A stretch of DNA of 64,000 nucleotides, taken from the NCBI GenBank assembly GCA_033762375.1, contig JANRLQ010000097.1:1-64000 (forward strand). The letters run 5' to 3'. The notes beneath the pieces were generated by a model, which had not been told where the DNA came from, ran no database searches, and was given only the letters and a program-made list of their open reading frames with translations. The position numbers and the translations under genes are program-made. Below are positions 44,420 through 53,743 of this stretch, piece by piece (position 1 is the first letter of the stretch; each line of letters starts with the position of its first letter). Origin of the DNA: RDXT01 sp033762375 (GTDB lineage: Bacteria; Bacteroidota; Bacteroidia; J057).

Positions 44420-46876
44420 TTAAAAATCATCCCCCCGTGGCTCCCGTACTTCCTGCCGATCTCGGCGCCGGGTATCAGCCTTCCCAAACCGCCACGTAAA
44501 ACTCAGGGTGCCGATCCGGCTTTCCCGCTTCCGAATGAATGACTGCGAAAAGGTAAGATCGCTGGCACTCATCCCAAACTGCTGCGTGTCAAATACATCG
44601 GTTACGGCAAGTGCCAGGTTCCCCTTGCCTTTGGCTATTTTTTTGCGGACAGAGACATCTACGGCCGTTCGGGGGATCATGCGGCCCTGGGGGGTATTCT
44701 GCGGCGTATTGTAGTACCCGGTCACCTGGACATCAATGTCTTGCGGGAGGCGCAGGGTATTGTTCAGCCGGAAATTGCCTACCCATGCACCCTGAATACT
44801 GGTCACCCCGAGGTTGGTGGCATCCAGGTCACTGCGAAATACGTTGGCGCTTGCCATCAGGCTCCATACCTTGCCGATGGTGGTGTTGTATACCATGTCA
44901 ACACCATAGTTACGGGCTGAGCCCAGGTTCTGCTGGGTCACCCGCGAGACTCCCAGGGAGTCCACCGTCACAAACCGCGTAAATGCCTGCTGAATATCCC
45001 GATAATACAGGGTTGCGTTGACAGAGGCAGCTCCCCAATAATGCACATAACCAGCCTCATACGAATTGATAAACTCCGGGCGGAGATATGGATTGCCAAA
45101 CCGGAGGTTGAGCGGATCGGAGTAGTCCGTAAATGGGTTGAGTGAGCGGGCATTGGGCCGGTTGATCCGGCGGCTGTAGTTGAGCAGGAATTGCTTCCGG
45201 TCGCCTATATCGTAGGCCAGGTAAGCCGAGGGAAATACATTGAGCAGTGCATTGTCAAATGTTTCACCCGTGGTTTTCAGCTCAAAGTTTATCCAGGTTT
45301 GTTCGACCCGGACGCCGGCCTTGTAGGACCATTTTTTCCATTTGTCAGCCCAGGTACCATATACAGCATGGATCTGATCCTGGTACACAAACCGGTTGGT
45401 GGTGTTAAAATCCACCTCGTACTGACTGGTGGAGGTATTAAGCAGCTCGGAGTAAAAGTCATTGTCATTGTACCGCAGGATAGTTTTGGCACCCGCTTCT
45501 ACGATACGGTTGTCGGACAGTGGCCAGGTATAGTCGAGCTGGAAGGTGGTATTCCGCTCGATGACCGGATTGATGACTTGCTGGCGGTCGTCTGGTGTGC
45601 CGGCCGGCGTACCTTCAGTGGTGTAGTACCGGTTGACATAAAACTCAAATGGGTCATTTTCGCTGAAGGAATGCGTCACATCAAATACCAGCGAGTGGCG
45701 GGGATTTTGTTTGAAAAAGCGCCGGTACCCCAGGTTCAGGTCGGCATTGTAGCCGGGACGCAGCTCAGTCACATCCCGGTAGTAGAGGTCAGCGCGTGCG
45801 CCGGCAGCATTGAGGGTTTCGTAGGTGATCAGCTCAGCCGAACTGCGGTTGGTATAATTGTACATGCCCCTGAACGAGAGGCTGCTGGCATCATCCAGTG
45901 CATACTCAGCATTGGCCTGGACCAGATGTGTCCGTCCGATGATGTCTTCGTTGCTGGACTGGATAAAAGTGGTTTCGCCTCCCGTCCCGTCAAAGGTGCG
46001 TTCATTATCCCCCCTGAAAAACCGGTTGTCGTATCGGAAAGAATAGTTGCCAAAAAGATTAAGCTTGCCGATCTGGGTATATCCCTGGATGCCGGTATTG
46101 TATTTGTGCCGGGTGCCTGCACTCAGGTTGACCATGCCGCCCGTGCCCTGGTTGCGGTTTTTTTTCATCACAATGTTGATGATGCCCGAGGTGCCGTCAG
46201 GGTCATATTTGGCAGAGGGGTTGGTGATGACCTCTACATACGCAATGCCCGCCGCCTGGAGATTGGCCAGGTTGGCACCGCTCATGCTGGAGGGTTTTCC
46301 GTCTATCAGGACCGTGACCTGCTGGTTGCCCCGGAGGCTGATATTGTTGTCCACGTCCACAGAGATGGAGGGTATATTGCCCAGGACATCCAGGGCCGTG
46401 CCACCCTGGGTATTCACCATTTGCTGGACATCATAGGATTTTTTGTCGAGGGACTGGGTGATAAATGACCGCTCTGCGCTGATCTCGACCGACTCCAGTT
46501 GCAGCGCCGCAGCCGCCAGGCTGATGCTCCCCAATGACTGCTCCAGTCCTTCTCCACGGGGTGGAGGTGCCAGCCGTACCGGGCCGACTTGCCGCTGCCG
46601 GTATCCGAGGAAGTCCACCCGCACCTCGTACATGCCAGGTGTCAGGTCCTTCAGGTCAAAGGCTCCCTGGGCATCTGTCACCCCTCCCCCGGCCAGCGAC
46701 GAGTCCCGTACCCGGTAGAGGGCAATGGTCGCATACTCAATCGGAGTACCCGTAGCAGAGTCCTGGACAATGCCCCTGAGCCGCCCCAGGGCTGCTGCCG
46801 ATGGTTGCTGGGCATAACCGGCTACGTACCACAATGTCAGAACCACCACAGTGGCAAAAGGAAATATTCGCTGCAT
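44420..46876 (-). CDS. TonB-dependent receptor-like outer membrane protein
   Basis: 818 residues. A signal peptide ends in AGYAQQ. A carboxypeptidase-regulatory-like domain comes first (about 30-115: GRLRGIVQDSATGTPIEYAT, YEVRVDFLGYRQRQVGPV). The plug follows (about 150-235: QGGTALDVLGNIPSISVDVD, NISLRGNQQVTVLIDGKPSS, IAYVEVITNPSAKYDPDG). The rest is a beta barrel of the OMP_b-brl_3 type (for example NYSRRINRPNARSLNPFTDY, NPYLRPEFINSYEAGYVHYW). No SusD partner follows, so it is not a polysaccharide utilisation locus. Such stand-alone receptors are linked to uptake of peptides, metals or siderophores, but the ligand is unknown here. It ends in a charged Arg/Glu/Asp tail. Confidence 0.95.
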   Translation of the reverse strand: MQRIFPFATVVVLTLWYVAGYAQQPSAAALGRLRGIVQDSATGTPIEYATIALYRVRDSSLAGGGVTDAQGAFDLKDLTPGMYEVRVDFLGYRQRQVGPVRLAPPPRGEGLEQSLGSISLAAAALQLESVEISAERSFITQSLDKKSYDVQQMVNTQGGTALDVLGNIPSISVDVDNNISLRGNQQVTVLIDGKPSSMSGANLANLQAAGIAYVEVITNPSAKYDPDGTSGIINIVMKKNRNQGTGGMVNLSAGTRHKYNTGIQGYTQIGKLNLFGNYSFRYDNRFFRGDNERTFDGTGGETTFIQSSNEDIIGRTHLVQANAEYALDDASSLSFRGMYNYTNRSSAELITYETLNAAGARADLYYRDVTELRPGYNADLNLGYRRFFKQNPRHSLVFDVTHSFSENDPFEFYVNRYYTTEGTPAGTPDDRQQVINPVIERNTTFQLDYTWPLSDNRIVEAGAKTILRYNDNDFYSELLNTSTSQYEVDFNTTNRFVYQDQIHAVYGTWADKWKKWSYKAGVRVEQTWINFELKTTGETFDNALLNVFPSAYLAYDIGDRKQFLLNYSRRINRPNARSLNPFTDYSDPLNLRFGNPYLRPEFINSYEAGYVHYWGAASVNATLYYRDIQQAFTRFVTVDSLGVSRVTQQNLGSARNYGVDMVYNTTIGKVWSLMASANVFRSDLDATNLGVTSIQGAWVGNFRLNNTLRLPQDIDVQVTGYYNTPQNTPQGRMIPRTAVDVSVRKKIAKGKGNLALAVTDVFDTQQFGMSASDLTFSQSFIRKRESRIGTLSFTWRFGKADTRRRDRQEVREPRGDDF

Positions 46877-46980
46877 GGATAATAAAGGATAAATACATCA
46901 ACTTGTATCCTGACAATACAAGACGATCCGCTTAGCCTAATGTTTGCAGGGGCCGCCACCCATTCGACAGATACCCCGGT

Positions 46981-47769
46981 TTAGGCTATTTTCTGGCGGT
47001 ACTTTTCTGCGATCAGGCGCAGGCCGTCCAGGGTCAGGTGCGGGTCCCGCTCGTCATAGAGCCCCGCCAGTTCGGGGGCCAGGATGGCTGAGAGGCCGCC
47101 TGTCAGCAGGACACGGCAGGGGCCGGGTATTTCTGACTTGATGCGGGTGACCAACTCACGCACCAGCCCTACATATCCGAGCAGGATACCGGCCTGCATC
47201 GCGTGCGCGGTGTTTTTGCCGATAGGAGACGCCGGAAGCTCCAGGGGGACAATCGGAAGCTGGGCAGTATTGTGAAACAATGCATGCATCGCCGTGCGCA
47301 GCCCCGGCGCGATGGCCACGCCGAGGATACGACCCGTGGCGCCGAGTGCCGTAAACGTCAGGGCTGTCCCAAAGTCCACCACAATACAGGCCTGCTGGCT
47401 CCGGGTATATCCGGCAATGGCATTGGCGACAAGGTCTGCCCCGATCTCATAGGGATTGTCAATGCCCAGCTTCAGGTACAGGTACAGATCCGCCCCCATT
47501 ACGATGGGCGTGCGGGCCGTAAGCTGCCGTACGACTGCGAGTAAGGCAGGCGAAATCCCTGGCACTACACTGCTAAAAATGACCTCGCCCATTTGTGCCA
47601 GGTCCAGGCCGGCAGAGGCAGCCTGCGAGCTGAAGGTAACCTCAGCCTCCAGGTACTGGGCCGTGGGATGCCGCCATACATGGGCCCAATGGGTACCTTC
47701 CCAGACACCCATCACGATGTCAGAGTTGCCGATCTCTACGGCCAGGAGGGGAGAAGCAGGGGTGTACAT
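46981..47769 (-). CDS. coaX: Type III pantothenate kinase
   Basis: First step of coenzyme A synthesis. 262 residues from ATG 47769, the normal size; a longer start at 47814 would run into marC. The phosphate-binding loop is LLAVEIGNSDIVMGVW, then NPYEIGADLVANAIAGY, the catalytic-Asp motif IVVDFGTALTFTAL, and late IAPGLRTAMHALF and VLLTGGLSAIL. In most CoaX proteins the first motif is DxGNT and the second GADR. Here the Asp is Glu12 and the Arg is Leu. The rest of the fold is conserved, so it is probably active. It follows marC by 16 bp. Confidence 0.93.
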   Translation of the reverse strand: MYTPASPLLAVEIGNSDIVMGVWEGTHWAHVWRHPTAQYLEAEVTFSSQAASAGLDLAQMGEVIFSSVVPGISPALLAVVRQLTARTPIVMGADLYLYLKLGIDNPYEIGADLVANAIAGYTRSQQACIVVDFGTALTFTALGATGRILGVAIAPGLRTAMHALFHNTAQLPIVPLELPASPIGKNTAHAMQAGILLGYVGLVRELVTRIKSEIPGPCRVLLTGGLSAILAPELAGLYDERDPHLTLDGLRLIAEKYRQKIA

Positions 47770-47785
47770 GGGAGCAGCGTACAGG

Positions 47786-48376
47786 TCAGGGGGTGGTAAG
47801 AAACGTTTTGACACCGTCCATCATCATCTGGACGGCCACTGTCACGAGGAGCATGCCCATCAATCGTTCAATGGCAATCAGGCCTTTGGGACCGATGAGC
47901 CGGCCGAGGCGGGCAGAAGCCAGGATGATCACACTGGAGACAGCCCAGGCCAGGAGCAGGGCAGCCAGCCACTCGGCCCAGCGGGTGGGTTCTTTGCTCA
48001 TAATCAGGAGCTCAGTGGCGAGGGCTGAGGGACCAGCCACATAGGGGATGGCCAGCGGTACGATAAAGGGCTCGCCGGAGACGGCCTCCCCGCTGCTGCC
48101 TTCACCCCCCGGAAAAATCATCCGCAAGGCGATCAGCAACAAAATCACCCCGCCTCCCACGCCCAGTGCGGGCTCGCGCAGGTGCATAACGGCCAGGATA
48201 TACCTGCCCGCAAATAAAAATACCACCAGCACCCCCAGCGCGATGATCAACTCCCGGACCATCACCCGAAACTGACGCTGCGGGGGAACAGGCTTCAGCG
48301 CCGAGATAAAAAACGGGATATTGCCCAGGGGGTCCATCACCAGAAACAACAGAATGGCAGCAGAGAGGAGGGTCAT
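47786..48376 (-). CDS. MarC-family integral membrane protein
   Basis: 196 residues with six predicted membrane segments. The family signature at the start is LVMDPLGNIPFFISAL, and a second conserved block is PFIVPLAIPYVAGPSALATE (family PlaiPllaGPgai). MarC-type proteins were once thought to affect multiple antibiotic resistance in E. coli, but that was not upheld. Some NAAT relatives transport amino acids. The function here is unknown. It is the first gene of a likely two-gene operon with coaX (16-bp gap), and there is no clear link between the two roles. Confidence 0.94.
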   Translation of the reverse strand: MTLLSAAILLFLVMDPLGNIPFFISALKPVPPQRQFRVMVRELIIALGVLVVFLFAGRYILAVMHLREPALGVGGGVILLLIALRMIFPGGEGSSGEAVSGEPFIVPLAIPYVAGPSALATELLIMSKEPTRWAEWLAALLLAWAVSSVIILASARLGRLIGPKGLIAIERLMGMLLVTVAVQMMMDGVKTFLTTP

Positions 48377-48477
48377 GCCGGATACATAAAAAAGTAAGGG
48401 AACACGCTGGACGAAGGGAATCCTGCCAGCTCACACGTCTGCCAGCTCAATAGCGTAATGTTGGTAATAAAGGTTCA

Positions 48478-48498
48478 CAATTGTTTGATCAACAATTG
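48478..48498. terminator. AT-rich hairpin after the BNR-repeat gene
   Basis: CAATTGTT (48478-48485) and AACAATTG (48491-48498) form an 8-bp stem around TGATC, one base beyond the stop codon of the minus-strand gene at 48500. There is no T-run, so a terminator role is uncertain. Confidence 0.3.
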
Positions 48499-48499
48499 A

Positions 48500-51325
48500 T
48501 TACCTGATCCACATACTCGTCCGTCCGGCGATCCGGCCTTCCGGCGTGCGCAGGGTCACCTGATACCAGCCCGGAGCCGTCGGCGGCAGGGAGATGTCTG
48601 CCTGGACCGGGGTCTGCAGGCGCGTCTGCCATACGGTCCGGCCTGTCAGGTCCGTGACACTGGCATGGTAGGTGCCAGGGGGCAGGGCCGGGGCCGAAAG
48701 GGTGAAGGTGCCGTCATGGGGGACCGGATACACCAGCAGTTGGGTGAGGGCCTGCTCGTCCAGCCGGGTAGGGTAGAGGGCAACGGTCTGCTCAAAGGTA
48801 TCCTGCTGGCAATGAGAGTATGCAATCAGCCGGATCGTATAGTCACCTGGTTGTCCCAGCAACTGGTCTACTTCGGTCTGTTCAGTGACAACCTGACCGC
48901 CTGGCAGCTCCCAGTGATAAAAATAAGCACCCTGGCTGGTACTGGTCAGGTGTACGCTGTAGGATTGCAGGTCAGGTGTCACCGTAAATCCGGCGATGAC
49001 CTCTGGAGACTGGTCGTCACAGATGATAAAGTCCCAGATGCCCCGCCCATAGGTCCCGAATCGCACCGTATGGCTCTCCTCAATGTATTCCACACTCCAG
49101 TAGGCCTGGTCAGGAGCTGAGAGGGCCCCCATATAATACCATTGGTTGTCAGCTGCTACATATACATAGGGACCTACTTCAGTGGCGGCAAACAGGTAGG
49201 CATCGTCCGGGGTGCCATCTATGTCAAATACCAGGGTGGAAGGCAGGCCATTGGCCAGGGGCTCAAAGGACACCCCCAGGTCTTGGGAGACATACACCCC
49301 CGGATTGGAGTAGCCGCTTCCTGCCACGTAGAGTTTGAGCGGATTGGCAGCCGTGGTGTGCATGGCATTGCCATAAAAATAGTGACTTTGGGGCAAAAGC
49401 TGGGTGCCGAGGCTGGTCCAGGTCAGGCCGGAGTCCAGGGAACGGTACAGTCCGAGGTTTTGGTTCAGGACATACCGGATATGGGGGTATTGCGGGTGAA
49501 TGGTCAGGGTTGTGATGGGTATGCTGGAATTGGGCGAAAACTCAAATGGTTGCTCCTCAGTAACCAGGGTGCCCGGTCCTGCCGTGAGTTTGTGGAGCCG
49601 TGCACCACCATTGGTACTGCCCCCGGCCCGCCAGGCGATATGACCCACACCCGGCTCAGCTACCAGCGGCGGCAGCCAGAGGTGGCCCGTACCCTCAAAA
49701 TCGCTAAACAACGTCCCGCCTTGTGCCGGGTGTGGTGCGTCCGGGTAATGCATCGTAAACCCGGGATAATTGGTCCAGATGCTTTGACCCCGGTTGCCGG
49801 AGACAATGTGGCCGTAGTCGCCGCTGATCAACTGCTCAAATCCTACGACCCGGCCCTGGTCTGCGCTGCTTTTCTGAAAACCCTGGTCTTGTGCCCCGGC
49901 AAAAATTACCGCTGTACTGTCCCGCCAGGTATAGGTGGAGTAATATTGGCTTACGTGCAGGCCCTCCAGGGAGATATTCTGGACACTGACCAGCCCATCA
50001 CGGGAGATATAGGCCCCTCCATCGGTACAGACGATGGTAAATTCGCCCTGCGCATCTTCAAATGAGCAAAAAGCCGGGATATCCGCATGAAGCTTGGTAG
50101 CCGGGTCTGGATAATATTGGTACCATTCGTTGACGAGGTTCCAGGTCTGGCCTCCGTTGCTGCTGCGGTAGGCATTGATCCCGCCGATATAGAGCCGGTT
50201 GGGGTCCTGCCGTGAGACTGAAAAACTGGTCTGAAAAAACCGCCAGCTGGGTACCAGCCCCCGGTACAGCCAGGAGGTCCCGCCAGTTGTCGAGCGGAAG
50301 ATATAGTTCTGATTATCAGCCTGATAGGCGGCATAGAGATACACCTGTCCGTTGCTGCTGATGCGCCCGGTAAGGGCTACACTGCCCGTCGCGTTGGCGT
50401 GGGGATTGGTGCTGAGCAGGGTTGTGGCCCCCTGCGGGGATACCGAGTAGGTCTGCTGCCCGATGATCAGGTAAAGCCCTCCGCTCGTGAAAGGATCCTG
50501 CCAGATGTCAAAATTGTCCACGTTTCCATACACAGACTCATCAAAAGTCGCGATACGTGAAAACGAAGTAGCTTGATCGTCAGAGCGGTATAAAGCGCAG
50601 GTAGCTTGATTGGTGAGGTAGTTCCACTCAAGGGACAAGGCATAGAGGCGCTGCATATCCGGATCAAAAACAGTCCGCTTGACATATCCCCAGTTAAGAA
50701 TCTGAGAGAGGCCTCCGGAGGATTGCCAGGTGACACCTTCATCGTCAGAGTACATGATCCCGGGCTGGTTCCAGGTATCCCGCCCGATCACCAGCCGCTG
50801 TCCGGAGTTGTGGGAGATCATCCGCATAAACTGGATCCCTTCGATCTGGTAGAGGTCATTTTGGACCTGCCATTGGGTGCCGTCTGTATTTCCCTTCCAG
50901 ATATTTCCACCAGAGGAGGCCAGATAGAGGACACCCTGGTCTGTGTACCAGGCAGTATGGATACGGCCCGCCTGATTGCTGCTGCCTGCCTCCCGCCAAT
51001 GCCCCCTGAGGCGTCCATTGGCGATGGTATCTTTGATGAAGTCACTATCAAAAGAGCGGGTTGTCCGGGCCCGCATACGCCAGGCTGCGATTTGTTGCCG
51101 CGTAGCACGATCCTGCGCCCGCCAGTCTGTGCCGGGGGCTGCCCTGTGCAGGGTCTCGATCCACGCCTGACGTGCGAGGCGGCGTGCAGGGTCGGTCTCT
51201 TCACCCGGTCCTATCTCAGTAGGAGCGGGGTGGGGAAACCAGGAGGCGGGCAGGAGGTTCAGCGTCTGTATGAAACATACAGTCGCGATACTCAACAGGA
51301 GCGGAAGTCGGAAGCCGGATCTCAT
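48500..51325 (-). CDS. T9SS-secreted BNR/sortilin-like beta-propeller protein
   Basis: 941 residues with an N-terminal hydrophobic signal (LLLSIATVCFIQTLNLLP). The body (about 95-720) is made of BNR/VPS10-type blades with Asp-box-like motifs (YSDDEGVTWQSSGG, YRSSNGGQTWNLVN, RSLDSGLTWTSLGT, YVSQDLGVSFEPLA). A PKD-like domain follows (GFTVTPDLQSYSVHLTSTSQ, YFYHWELPGGQVV). The last 80 residues (LLVYPVPHDGTFTLSAPAL, VTDLTGRTVWQTRL) form a type IX sorting domain. Sialidase activity is not supported: I do not see the Arg triad and FRIP motif. It is probably a surface-bound binding protein. Confidence 0.9.
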   Translation of the reverse strand: MRSGFRLPLLLSIATVCFIQTLNLLPASWFPHPAPTEIGPGEETDPARRLARQAWIETLHRAAPGTDWRAQDRATRQQIAAWRMRARTTRSFDSDFIKDTIANGRLRGHWREAGSSNQAGRIHTAWYTDQGVLYLASSGGNIWKGNTDGTQWQVQNDLYQIEGIQFMRMISHNSGQRLVIGRDTWNQPGIMYSDDEGVTWQSSGGLSQILNWGYVKRTVFDPDMQRLYALSLEWNYLTNQATCALYRSDDQATSFSRIATFDESVYGNVDNFDIWQDPFTSGGLYLIIGQQTYSVSPQGATTLLSTNPHANATGSVALTGRISSNGQVYLYAAYQADNQNYIFRSTTGGTSWLYRGLVPSWRFFQTSFSVSRQDPNRLYIGGINAYRSSNGGQTWNLVNEWYQYYPDPATKLHADIPAFCSFEDAQGEFTIVCTDGGAYISRDGLVSVQNISLEGLHVSQYYSTYTWRDSTAVIFAGAQDQGFQKSSADQGRVVGFEQLISGDYGHIVSGNRGQSIWTNYPGFTMHYPDAPHPAQGGTLFSDFEGTGHLWLPPLVAEPGVGHIAWRAGGSTNGGARLHKLTAGPGTLVTEEQPFEFSPNSSIPITTLTIHPQYPHIRYVLNQNLGLYRSLDSGLTWTSLGTQLLPQSHYFYGNAMHTTAANPLKLYVAGSGYSNPGVYVSQDLGVSFEPLANGLPSTLVFDIDGTPDDAYLFAATEVGPYVYVAADNQWYYMGALSAPDQAYWSVEYIEESHTVRFGTYGRGIWDFIICDDQSPEVIAGFTVTPDLQSYSVHLTSTSQGAYFYHWELPGGQVVTEQTEVDQLLGQPGDYTIRLIAYSHCQQDTFEQTVALYPTRLDEQALTQLLVYPVPHDGTFTLSAPALPPGTYHASVTDLTGRTVWQTRLQTPVQADISLPPTAPGWYQVTLRTPEGRIAGRTSMWIR

Positions 51326-51413
51326 CAGGACTCAGATTAGGTGCATGAAGATACAGATTTTTCTGTATTGCCCTTTTCTCCGTCCGATTTTCGTTCACTC
51401 CGGAGTACTTTTT

Positions 51414-52094
51414 TCACGCAGTAGGAATAGACAGGAGCGGGATTTTGGTGCGGCGTGCCATGCTATGGGTGAGGCTCTGGCCCAGGAGCCGGAGGTAAAA
51501 CATTCGTTTGCCGGGTGTGAGGGCAATGATGTCGAGCGGATAGTGACCCATCAGCCAGAGCAGGCCCTGGAGGACATGACGGAACCGCAGGGTATAAAAA
51601 AATACATTGCTGGGGTCCAGCTCCATCCGGGTGACTTCTTCCAGCACAGGGGTGCGGGGATACAAACCATTGGGCATACGATCGGTGTTGATGTACACCG
51701 AGGTGATGCGGGACTTGAGGAGATCTGCCAGTTTTTCGAGGCTGGGCGGGATACGGTATCCATCTTCCTCAAAGCTGGTAGCATACATGATCTGCCGTAC
51801 AGGTTTGAACGTAGCGCCGGGCGGTATCATGAGTACAGGACAGGTGCCCCGCACGAGGGTTTGCATACCGAGATTGGGGAGGATATGGGCGATCCCGCGG
51901 GTGGTCTCGCGTCCGGTGACGATCAGGCCGGCGCCGGTACGTCTGGCTTCTTCGTGGACAAGGACCGCAGCCTGGCGCTCAGGCGGGACCATATGATGTA
52001 CGCGGGCCTGTAGCGCCTGCGCCAGTTCGTGGCCATACGCCCAGACAGGATCCTCCGGATGAGCCGCAGCAGAAACGATCAGAATATTATTCAT
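51414..52094 (-). CDS. Universal stress protein-like protein
   Basis: 226 residues from ATG 52094; the longer reading to 52160 is not supported. The start MNNILIVSAAAHPED and the GAGLIVTGRETTRG stretch, ending GTCPVLMIPP, form a first USP-like unit. The second unit is KPVRQIMYATSFEEDGYRIP to HYPLDIIALTPGKR and TKIPLLSIP. The usual ATP-binding GxxG-x9-G(S/T) is degenerate in both, so nucleotide binding is doubtful. Tandem USP proteins are common in Bacteroidota, and their roles are mostly unproven. It follows the GDH gene (with its terminator between) on the same strand, so it is likely transcribed on its own. Confidence 0.8.
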   Translation of the reverse strand: MNNILIVSAAAHPEDPVWAYGHELAQALQARVHHMVPPERQAAVLVHEEARRTGAGLIVTGRETTRGIAHILPNLGMQTLVRGTCPVLMIPPGATFKPVRQIMYATSFEEDGYRIPPSLEKLADLLKSRITSVYINTDRMPNGLYPRTPVLEEVTRMELDPSNVFFYTLRFRHVLQGLLWLMGHYPLDIIALTPGKRMFYLRLLGQSLTHSMARRTKIPLLSIPTA

Positions 52095-52158
52095 GCAGGA
52101 AGCCAGATAAATACGCCGTAAAGTTGAAAAATTTGGGCTCGACAACCAACAGCGAAAC

Positions 52159-52190
52159 AAAAACCCTGAAGGGAATTATCGCCTTCAGGG
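52159..52190 (-). terminator. Intrinsic terminator of the glutamate dehydrogenase gene
   Basis: On the minus strand CCCTGAAGG (52190-52182) pairs perfectly with CCTTCAGGG (52172-52164), a 9-bp stem with a 9-base loop, then five T residues. It lies 36 bp past the stop codon. Confidence 0.92.
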
Positions 52191-52225
52191 TATCAAAAAG
52201 GTTGCAAGTCAGTAGTAAGACGTCG

Positions 52226-53641
52226 TTATGGGAAAATGCCCAGCTCCATATAGCTGACAGCAATTTTTTCGAGCGCGTTGACGAGGGCCGCTTTACGGAG
52301 GGTCTCAGTGTTTTTGCGGACCCGTGTCTCGCGGATTTCGTGATAGGCACCGACCATCGTTTCTTCCAGGCCAGAAATCACAATATCACGTTCGCTGGCG
52401 CCCCGTATCAATTCATTGCGCTGAATAGCAGAGAGTTTGACCCCGCTGGCTGACTCAATCGCATCCACGATCCGGGCATTGTTCAGGGCTTCATAGCGTT
52501 TTTCCATTTTACCAAAGGAGACCCGGGCCAGGTTTTTGAGCCACTCAAAGTAAGATACCGTCACCCCGCCGGCATTCAGATAGAAGTCAGGGATGATGAT
52601 AGCTCCCTGTGCGATGAGGATTTTGGCAGCTTCGGCCGTAACAGGGCCATTGGCAGCCTCCCCGATGATTTTGGCTTTGATACGGCTGGCGTTTTCGGCC
52701 GTGATCTGGTTTTCGAGCGCCGCAGGGACGAGGATGTCACAGTCATACTCCAGCAGTTCAATGGAGCGGGTGACGTTTTGGGCACCGGGATAGTTGAGGA
52801 TAGAGCCCGTACTTTTGCGGTGTTTAAATACAGACTCCACATCCAGTCCGTCAGGGTTGTATACCCCTCCCTCATACTCCGCGATGCCGGTGATGATAGC
52901 CCCGCCTTCCTGGAGGTATTTGGCAGAGTAAAATCCTACATTACCCAGTCCCTGTACGATCACACGTTTGCCGGCCAGTCCGGGTGTCAGGCCCAGGGCA
53001 TGCATGTCTTCCGCTACATCCAGGGCCTCACGTATCCCAAAATACACCCCCATCCCGGTAGCTTCCGTGCGTCCGTCCACGCCCGCCTGTGAGAGTGGTT
53101 TGCCGGTCACACACCCGGAGGCATTGATATCTTCCGGATAAAAAGCCGTGTACGTATCCACGATCCAGGCCATCTCCCGGGCACCGGTGCCATAGTCAGG
53201 CGCTGGCACGTCAATGGCAGGGCCAAGGCTGTTTTTGGCGATCAGCTCATAGGCATACCGGCGGGTGATTTTTTCGATTTCTCCATCGGAGTACCGGGCT
53301 TTGTTGATCTTGATTCCACCTTTGGCACCACCGAAGGGGATATCCACAATCGCACATTTGTAGGTCATCAGGGCAGCCAGGCCCGCTACCTCATCTTCGT
53401 TTACGTGTTCGCTGTAGCGGATACCTCCTTTGACAGGGGTCTTGTGGTGCGAGTGCTGAATCCGCCAGGCCGATATGACCTGGTACTCGCCGCTGTCCCG
53501 CCGGATGGGAAAGTTCATCCGCAGGATGGAGTTGGGTTGTTTGATCTGGTCCAGCAAGCCGGGGTGAATACTGGTGTACCGGGCTGCGTCGTCCACGAAG
53601 CTGCATACGTCTTCGAACAGACTGTACTTTTTGTCATTCAT
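52226..53641 (-). CDS. Glu/Leu/Phe/Val-type dehydrogenase (glutamate dehydrogenase)
   Basis: 471 residues from ATG 53641. It interconverts glutamate and 2-oxoglutarate plus ammonia with NAD(P). The N-terminal domain has the substrate-binding segment HKTPVKGGIRYSEHV, the lysine in DIPFGGAKGGIKIN and the catalytic block PAPDYGTGAREMAWIVDTY. In that block most relatives read PAPDV(N/G)T, so Tyr is a mild variation. The Rossmann domain carries VIVQGLGNVGFYSAKYL and later ILVPAALENQIT. Length fits the 420-480 residue enzymes. Cofactor choice is not clear; the residue after the second strand is Glu in GIAEYEGG. It is monocistronic with its own terminator. Confidence 0.94.
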   Translation of the reverse strand: MNDKKYSLFEDVCSFVDDAARYTSIHPGLLDQIKQPNSILRMNFPIRRDSGEYQVISAWRIQHSHHKTPVKGGIRYSEHVNEDEVAGLAALMTYKCAIVDIPFGGAKGGIKINKARYSDGEIEKITRRYAYELIAKNSLGPAIDVPAPDYGTGAREMAWIVDTYTAFYPEDINASGCVTGKPLSQAGVDGRTEATGMGVYFGIREALDVAEDMHALGLTPGLAGKRVIVQGLGNVGFYSAKYLQEGGAIITGIAEYEGGVYNPDGLDVESVFKHRKSTGSILNYPGAQNVTRSIELLEYDCDILVPAALENQITAENASRIKAKIIGEAANGPVTAEAAKILIAQGAIIIPDFYLNAGGVTVSYFEWLKNLARVSFGKMEKRYEALNNARIVDAIESASGVKLSAIQRNELIRGASERDIVISGLEETMVGAYHEIRETRVRKNTETLRKAALVNALEKIAVSYMELGIFP

Positions 53642-53743
53642 ATAAAAAAATCTCGGGGTGAAAGATACCTGTGACACCTGCCAGAGCAGATATTTCCAGG
53701 AAGGGGGCTAAATTAGGGCAGTTTGGGCATTGTTACAAATAGC

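Noticed and set aside
45191..46468. Open frame of 425 codons on the plus strand
   Set aside because: Antisense to the TonB-dependent receptor gene, whose motifs are certain; it is a shadow of it.
44420..46876. SusC-type polysaccharide uptake locus
   Set aside because: No SusD-like gene or glycan enzymes are adjacent, and the barrel is of the OMP_b-brl_3 type.
48500..51325. Sialidase activity for the BNR-repeat protein
   Set aside because: Asp-box-like blades are present but the FRIP motif and catalytic residues of sialidases are not seen.
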